Positions 59,926 to 64,000 of a stretch of 64,000 nucleotides of DNA are shown here, one piece after another. Numbering within the stretch: the stretch's first letter is position 1; each line of letters starts with the position of its first letter. Source of the DNA: Mesorhizobium sp. B2-8-5 (GTDB lineage: Bacteria > Pseudomonadota > Alphaproteobacteria > Rhizobiales > Rhizobiaceae); contig NZ_CP083951.1 of NCBI RefSeq assembly GCF_006440675.2, positions 2,699,501 to 2,763,500 of the forward strand. Direction: 5' to 3'. The position numbers and the translations under genes are program-made. The notes under the pieces are model-generated. The model made no database searches and was not told the origin of the DNA. It saw only the letters and a program-made list of their open reading frames with translations.

Positions 59926-62866
59926 GCAGCCGCTCTCCTTTCAGATCCAAGAAGACGGGCGAGACGATGCGGGCGCGAACGGTTTCAGCCTTCATCGGAT
60001 AGGCAGCGAGGACTTCGCTTCCCTCCACCGCGACATCGCCTGCCAGCAGGGCGAGGCCAACATAACGGCCAAGCTCCGGGCTGAACGTCACCGACGTTAT
60101 CCGGCCGCGTCCGTGCCCGGCGACGGTATCGCCGGGCATGAACAATATCGCACCGCCACGAAGGCGCTTGCCCTCTTCGGTGCATTCCAAGCCAACCAGG
60201 CGCTGACGGTCGGGAGCTTGAAATGCCGGACGCCGTCGCAAGGCATCGCCGACAAAACCTGCGCGTTTTCCGACCATGCGGCCAAGACCGAGATCGTCGA
60301 GTGTGGTGCGGCCATCGATTTCGGGTCCGGCGACATGGCCCTTTTCGACCCGCAGCGCGCCCAGCGCCTCGACCCCGTAGGGTCTCAGGTCGAAGGGCGC
60401 GCCCGCCTCAAGCAAATGGCGCCAGACCGTCTCGTCGGCAGTTGCGCCGACATAGATCTCGTAGGCGCGTTCACCCGAATAGCTGAGGCGCATGATCCGC
60501 AACGCCCGGCCGCCGAACTCGCCTTCGGCAAGGCCCATATGCGGCAGCGCATCGTTTGAGACGTCGAGTTGCGGAAAGGCGGCGGCAAGAATATCGCGGC
60601 TCCTCGGTCCGGCGACCGACATCGCCGCCCATTCGTCGCTGACCGAGGTAACGGCGACGCGCAGATCCGGCCAGGCGGTGTCGAGCAGGAATTCCAGCCG
60701 CGACAGGACATCCGCCGCCTTGGCGGTCGAGGTGGTCATGAAGAACCGGCTTTCCGACAGCCGTGTGGTAGTGCCATCATCGAAGACGATGCCATCATCG
60801 CGCAACATGACTCCGTAGCGGGCGCGGCCGACCGGCAGCTTGGCAAAGCCGTTGGCATAGACACGGTCGAGGAAAATGGCCGCATCCGGCCCTTGCACGT
60901 CGATCTTGCCGAGGGTTGAAATGTCCATCAGCCCCGCGGCCCCGCGCACCATGCGCATCTCGGTGATATAGGCTTCGTTCACGTCGCGGCCGGCGGCGCG
61001 GTAGAAATACGGACGCATCCACAGCCCAACCGCGAGCATGTCGGCGCCATTCGCCACATGCCAGTCATGCATCGGCGTAAGGCGAAACGGCTTGAAATGG
61101 TGGCCGACGGCGCGGCCGGCGAGCGCGCCGATGGCGACGGGCGCGTAGGGTGGTCGAAAGGTCGTGGTCCCGGTTTGCGGGATCGTCTCGTGGCGCAGCG
61201 CCGCCATGGCCGAAAGTGCTGTAAAATTGCTGGTTTTGCCTTGATCGGTGCCCATGCCGAGCGTGGTGTAGCGCTTTAGGTGCTCGACCGATTCATAGCC
61301 CTCGCGATGCGCCAATTCGATGTCTTTGGTGGTCACATCCATCTGGAAATCGACAAAAGCCTTTCCGCGGCCGACAAAGGGGATTGCGCGGAACGCGTCG
61401 GCTGCGGCTTCGCCGAGATCGAGCCTCGCGGGAGCCGGTGCGGCTGCCGATTTTCCGCAGAAGGCTGCGGCTTGGATACCGGCATGATGTCCGCCGTCGA
61501 TGGCGTCGGCGGTCGAGAAGCGGCCCATCATCGAGCCGGCACCAAAATGGCCCGCCGGAAGGCCGCCGGGAACGAAGCCATCCATGTCGTCGCGATAGAC
61601 GGGTTTGACGCCGAGATGCGAGGTGAGATGCACCGTCGGTGACCAGCCGCCGGACACGCAGACAAGGTCGCACATGATTTCCGAATTGCCGTCCGGCCCG
61701 GCAAGCTTCGCGGCCTTGACCGCATGGCCGCCACGCAGGCCGGCGATTTGGGCCCCGGATCGGATCGTCATGTTCAGGCGCCTGGCTTCCGCGGCCAGAG
61801 CGGCGGTCGGGTCGCCGCGCTGATCCGCGACCGTCACCTCCGCACCGGCGGCAGCAAGATCGAAGGCGGTCCGATAGGCGCCGTCATTGGTGGTGGCAAC
61901 CAGGATCCGTCGGCCGGACAGAACGGCGAAACGGTTGAGGTAGGCCCGGGCGGCCGATGCCAGCATGACACCAGGCCGGTCATTGTTGGAGAACACCAGC
62001 GGTCGCTCGATGGCACCCGCCGCAAGGACGATGGAGCGGGCGCGAAGCATGGTGAAGACCTGCCGCGCAGCGCCTTCCTCGGCCGGATCGTCGTTTTGTT
62101 CGATCAGACCTAGCGTGTTGCCGTCATAGGTGCCGAATGCCATCGTCTTGCGCAGCATAGCGACGTTGGGCAGGCCCATGAGTTCGGCCTCGGTCGCCCT
62201 CAGCCAGGCTGCCGCCTCGCCATCGGGACGTTCCGACAGCAGCTGACCGCCAAGCAGGAAATCCTGCTCGATCAGCGTGACGCTTGCCCCAGCGATGGCT
62301 GCGGCGCGCGCCGCCGACAGGCCAGCGGGACCTCCGCCGACGATCGCCACGTCGGCAAATGCGTGGCGCATCTCGTAACGGCCGGGATCGGGCTCGGCGC
62401 CGGCTCGGCCCAGGCCTGCCGCCCGGCGGATGAAATGCTCATAGAACATCCAAGCGCGCCGCGACGGCCCCATGAAGGTCTTGTAGTAGAAGCCGGCGGA
62501 AAGGAACGGTGCAAACAGCCCGTTGATGCTCTGCAGGTCGAAGCCGAGCGAGGGCCAGCGGTTCTGGCTTTCGGCGATCATGGCTTGCGCCAGTTCGAGC
62601 GTAGTTGCCGGCATGTTGGGTTCGCGTCGTCCACCAGCCCCGAGCGTGACCAGCGCGTTCGGTTCTTCGGGTCCGGCCGAAAAGATGCCGCGCGGCCGGT
62701 GATACTTGAAACTGCGTCCGGTGAGTGTGACGCCGTTGGCCAGCAGGGCCGAAGCCAGCGTGTCGCCTTGATAGCCATACAGCTTGCGGCCATCGAAGCT
62801 GAAGTCGATCGGTTGCGCACGATCGATACGGCCACCGGCCGGCAAACGTCTGTCGCTCGAGTTCAT
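59918..62866 (-). CDS. soxA: Sarcosine oxidase alpha subunit
   Basis: A 982-residue alpha subunit. The N-terminal ferredoxin-like part (FSFDGRKLYGYQGDTLASAL) is followed by an NAD-binding domain with VAIVGGGPAGLSAARAAAIA. The C-terminal third is an aminomethyltransferase (GcvT-like) folate domain (VNEAYITEMRMVRGAAGLMD and MSVAGPRSRDILAAAF). It oxidises sarcosine and transfers the methyl carbon to tetrahydrofolate. The ATG at 62866 (AGGA nine to ten bases before) is preferred over a TTG at 62884. It starts four bases after the soxD stop. Confidence 0.95.
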   Translation of the reverse strand: MNSSDRRLPAGGRIDRAQPIDFSFDGRKLYGYQGDTLASALLANGVTLTGRSFKYHRPRGIFSAGPEEPNALVTLGAGGRREPNMPATTLELAQAMIAESQNRWPSLGFDLQSINGLFAPFLSAGFYYKTFMGPSRRAWMFYEHFIRRAAGLGRAGAEPDPGRYEMRHAFADVAIVGGGPAGLSAARAAAIAGASVTLIEQDFLLGGQLLSERPDGEAAAWLRATEAELMGLPNVAMLRKTMAFGTYDGNTLGLIEQNDDPAEEGAARQVFTMLRARSIVLAAGAIERPLVFSNNDRPGVMLASAARAYLNRFAVLSGRRILVATTNDGAYRTAFDLAAAGAEVTVADQRGDPTAALAAEARRLNMTIRSGAQIAGLRGGHAVKAAKLAGPDGNSEIMCDLVCVSGGWSPTVHLTSHLGVKPVYRDDMDGFVPGGLPAGHFGAGSMMGRFSTADAIDGGHHAGIQAAAFCGKSAAAPAPARLDLGEAAADAFRAIPFVGRGKAFVDFQMDVTTKDIELAHREGYESVEHLKRYTTLGMGTDQGKTSNFTALSAMAALRHETIPQTGTTTFRPPYAPVAIGALAGRAVGHHFKPFRLTPMHDWHVANGADMLAVGLWMRPYFYRAAGRDVNEAYITEMRMVRGAAGLMDISTLGKIDVQGPDAAIFLDRVYANGFAKLPVGRARYGVMLRDDGIVFDDGTTTRLSESRFFMTTSTAKAADVLSRLEFLLDTAWPDLRVAVTSVSDEWAAMSVAGPRSRDILAAAFPQLDVSNDALPHMGLAEGEFGGRALRIMRLSYSGERAYEIYVGATADETVWRHLLEAGAPFDLRPYGVEALGALRVEKGHVAGPEIDGRTTLDDLGLGRMVGKRAGFVGDALRRRPAFQAPDRQRLVGLECTEEGKRLRGGAILFMPGDTVAGHGRGRITSVTFSPELGRYVGLALLAGDVAVEGSEVLAAYPMKAETVRARIVSPVFLDLKGERLHG

Positions 62867-62870
62867 GCTT

Positions 62871-63128
62871 CTATTTCCTGGCAAAGCCGACGGAGAGGAT
62901 GGAATGGTTGCGGGTGTCGCGTTCGACGACCAGCCATTGCCGGCAGCCGGTCACATGTTGCCAGAACTCGCTATGTGGCCCGGGCGGGTTTTTGCGTACA
63001 TAAACATAACGGTACCAGGACTCCGGGTCCGGATCGTCATGACGCGGACGCATAACCGAAGCGTCGCCGCCATAGCGGAACTCGTCATGATCGCGCGGGC
63101 CGCAGCACGGACATTCGATGCGAAGCAT
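62871..63128 (-). CDS. soxD: Sarcosine oxidase delta subunit
   Basis: An 85-residue zinc subunit: MLRIECPCCGPRDHDEFRYG, then HSEFWQHVTGCRQWLVVERD and TRNHSILSVGFARK. The two N-terminal cysteines with a later His and Cys form the zinc site. AGGAG precedes the ATG at 63128; the longer frame to 63392 lies inside soxB. Confidence 0.93.
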   Translation of the reverse strand: MLRIECPCCGPRDHDEFRYGGDASVMRPRHDDPDPESWYRYVYVRKNPPGPHSEFWQHVTGCRQWLVVERDTRNHSILSVGFARK

Positions 63129-63139
63129 TCGTCTTGCTC

Positions 63140-64000
63140 CTATTGCAGCCAGGCCGCGGGGCCGGCTCCAGCCTCGTCGAGCGTGTGGCCGGTACGGAAA
63201 CGGTCGAGCCCATAGGCGGCGATCAATGGATGCGGCTTGCCGGTTGCCAGCGTGTGCGCAAAACACCAGCCAGAAGCCGGTGTCGCCTTGAAGCCGCCAT
63301 AGCACCACCCACCGTTGAGATAGAGCCCATCGATCGGCGTCGGGCAGATGATCGGGCTGGCGTCGGGCGTCATGTCCATGACACCGCCCCAATGGCGCAG
63401 CAGCCTGACGCGCGAGATGCAGGGCATCAGCGCGATCGCGGCCTCGGCCACCTCGCGCACGATGCCGAGATTGCCGCGCTGGGCGTAGGAATTGTAGCCG
63501 TCGAGATTGCCGCCGAAGACAAGCCCACCCTTGTCGGACTGGCTGACATAGAAATGATCGGCGCCGTAGGCGACGACATGGTCGACCAGCGGCTTCAGCG
63601 GTTCGGTGACGAAAGCCTGGAGCACGTGGCTTTCGATCGGCAGTTCCAGGCCGGCCTTCTGTCCGAGCACTGAGGTGTGGCCGGCGACTGCCAACCCGAC
63701 CTTGCCGGCGCCGATGCGGCCCTTGCTCGTCTCCACGCCGACGATCCTGTCGCCATCGCGGACGAAGCCGGTCACCTCGCAGTTCTGGATGATGTCGACG
63801 CCATGGCCGTCCGCGGCGCGCGCATAACCCCAGGCGACGGCATCGTGGCGGGCGGTGCCGGCGCGGCCCTGCAGGATCGCGCCATGGATCGGAAACCGCG
63901 CTGTGTCGGAGAAATCGAGATAGGGCACGAGCCGCCGCACTTCGTCACGATCCAGGATGTCAGCGTCGATGCCGTTAAGCCGCATGACGTTGGCGCGATG
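63140..64000 (-). CDS. soxB: Sarcosine oxidase beta subunit, C-terminal part (runs off the window)
   Basis: The last 286 residues of SoxB; the 5' end lies beyond base 64000, and no start codon inside the window should be trusted. Visible features are LQGRAGTARHDAVAWGYARA, VGLAVAGHTSVLGQKAGLEL and the C-terminal FAD-contacting LYLNGGWCYGGFKATPASGW. It carries the FAD/FMN site where sarcosine is oxidised to glycine and a one-carbon unit, with hydrogen peroxide. First visible gene of soxBDAG. Confidence 0.95.
   Translation of the reverse strand, partial: HRANVMRLNGIDADILDRDEVRRLVPYLDFSDTARFPIHGAILQGRAGTARHDAVAWGYARAADGHGVDIIQNCEVTGFVRDGDRIVGVETSKGRIGAGKVGLAVAGHTSVLGQKAGLELPIESHVLQAFVTEPLKPLVDHVVAYGADHFYVSQSDKGGLVFGGNLDGYNSYAQRGNLGIVREVAEAAIALMPCISRVRLLRHWGGVMDMTPDASPIICPTPIDGLYLNGGWCYGGFKATPASGWCFAHTLATGKPHPLIAAYGLDRFRTGHTLDEAGAGPAAWLQ

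Overview
The window looks like the chromosome of a GC-rich alphaproteobacterium of the order Rhizobiales, most like Mesorhizobium and its relatives. The reasons are an EcfG-family sigma factor with a NepR-like partner (a general stress response found only in alphaproteobacteria), a soxBDAG sarcosine oxidase operon, the style of the ABC transporter and regulator genes, and a dispersed intergenic palindromic repeat of the rhizobial kind. This is inferred from family resemblance; no taxonomic marker gene is present. No tRNA, rRNA, CRISPR array, transposase or integrase was seen.

Layout. (1) 1-7562: the C-terminal 2,520 residues of a giant autotransporter. (2) 8124-17212: a catabolic cluster with a TetR regulator, a CUT2-type sugar ABC transporter (binding protein, double ATPase, permease), a LuxR-type regulator, a SnoaL-like protein, an unusual fusion of a SnoaL-like domain to a DmdA/GcvT-type tetrahydrofolate demethylase, and an aldehyde dehydrogenase. 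(3) 17604-58795: a stress and respiration island. It opens with a DUF892 ferritin-like protein and a NepR-EcfG pair. It continues with a YdeP-type molybdoenzyme, a nucleotidyltransferase-phosphoesterase pair, a PPC-GFA-DNA ligase operon, a periplasmic aldehyde oxidoreductase (paoABC) and a quinoprotein glucose dehydrogenase. Next is an 11-gene-plus respiratory operon encoding alternative complex III and an A2-type caa3 oxidase. It ends with many small stress-type proteins, a PIMT-erythromycin esterase fusion, a TPP-dependent oxidase, and DUF6496, DUF2267 and CBS proteins. (4) 59383-64000: soxG, soxA, soxD and the 3' part of soxB on the minus strand.

The main discovery is that region 3 is bound together by a repeated promoter signature. 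Eighteen copies of GGAAC-N18/19-TT, the form recognised by EcfG/RpoE2 sigma factors, lie in non-coding DNA or gene edges. Nearly all are oriented correctly, a short distance upstream of a gene or operon. A 19th, one base short, precedes nepR. The copies lie in front of the ferritin-like gene, ecfG itself, the divergent ydeP-type and nucleotidyltransferase genes, the ligase operon, paoABC, the alternative complex III-oxidase operon and most of the small genes. The inferred picture is a general-stress-response island. One sigma factor would switch on DNA repair and protein repair, aldehyde and quinone-linked oxidation in the periplasm, and a complete alternative electron-transport chain to oxygen.

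Several small genes were found by reading the sequence directly: 48-, 45- and 53-residue proteins with good ribosome binding sites or promoters. Three decayed genes were also found: an alpha/beta hydrolase tail, a response-regulator head and a truncated low-affinity iron permease. Two copies of one palindromic repeat family are present, one of them sitting between a stress promoter and its gene.
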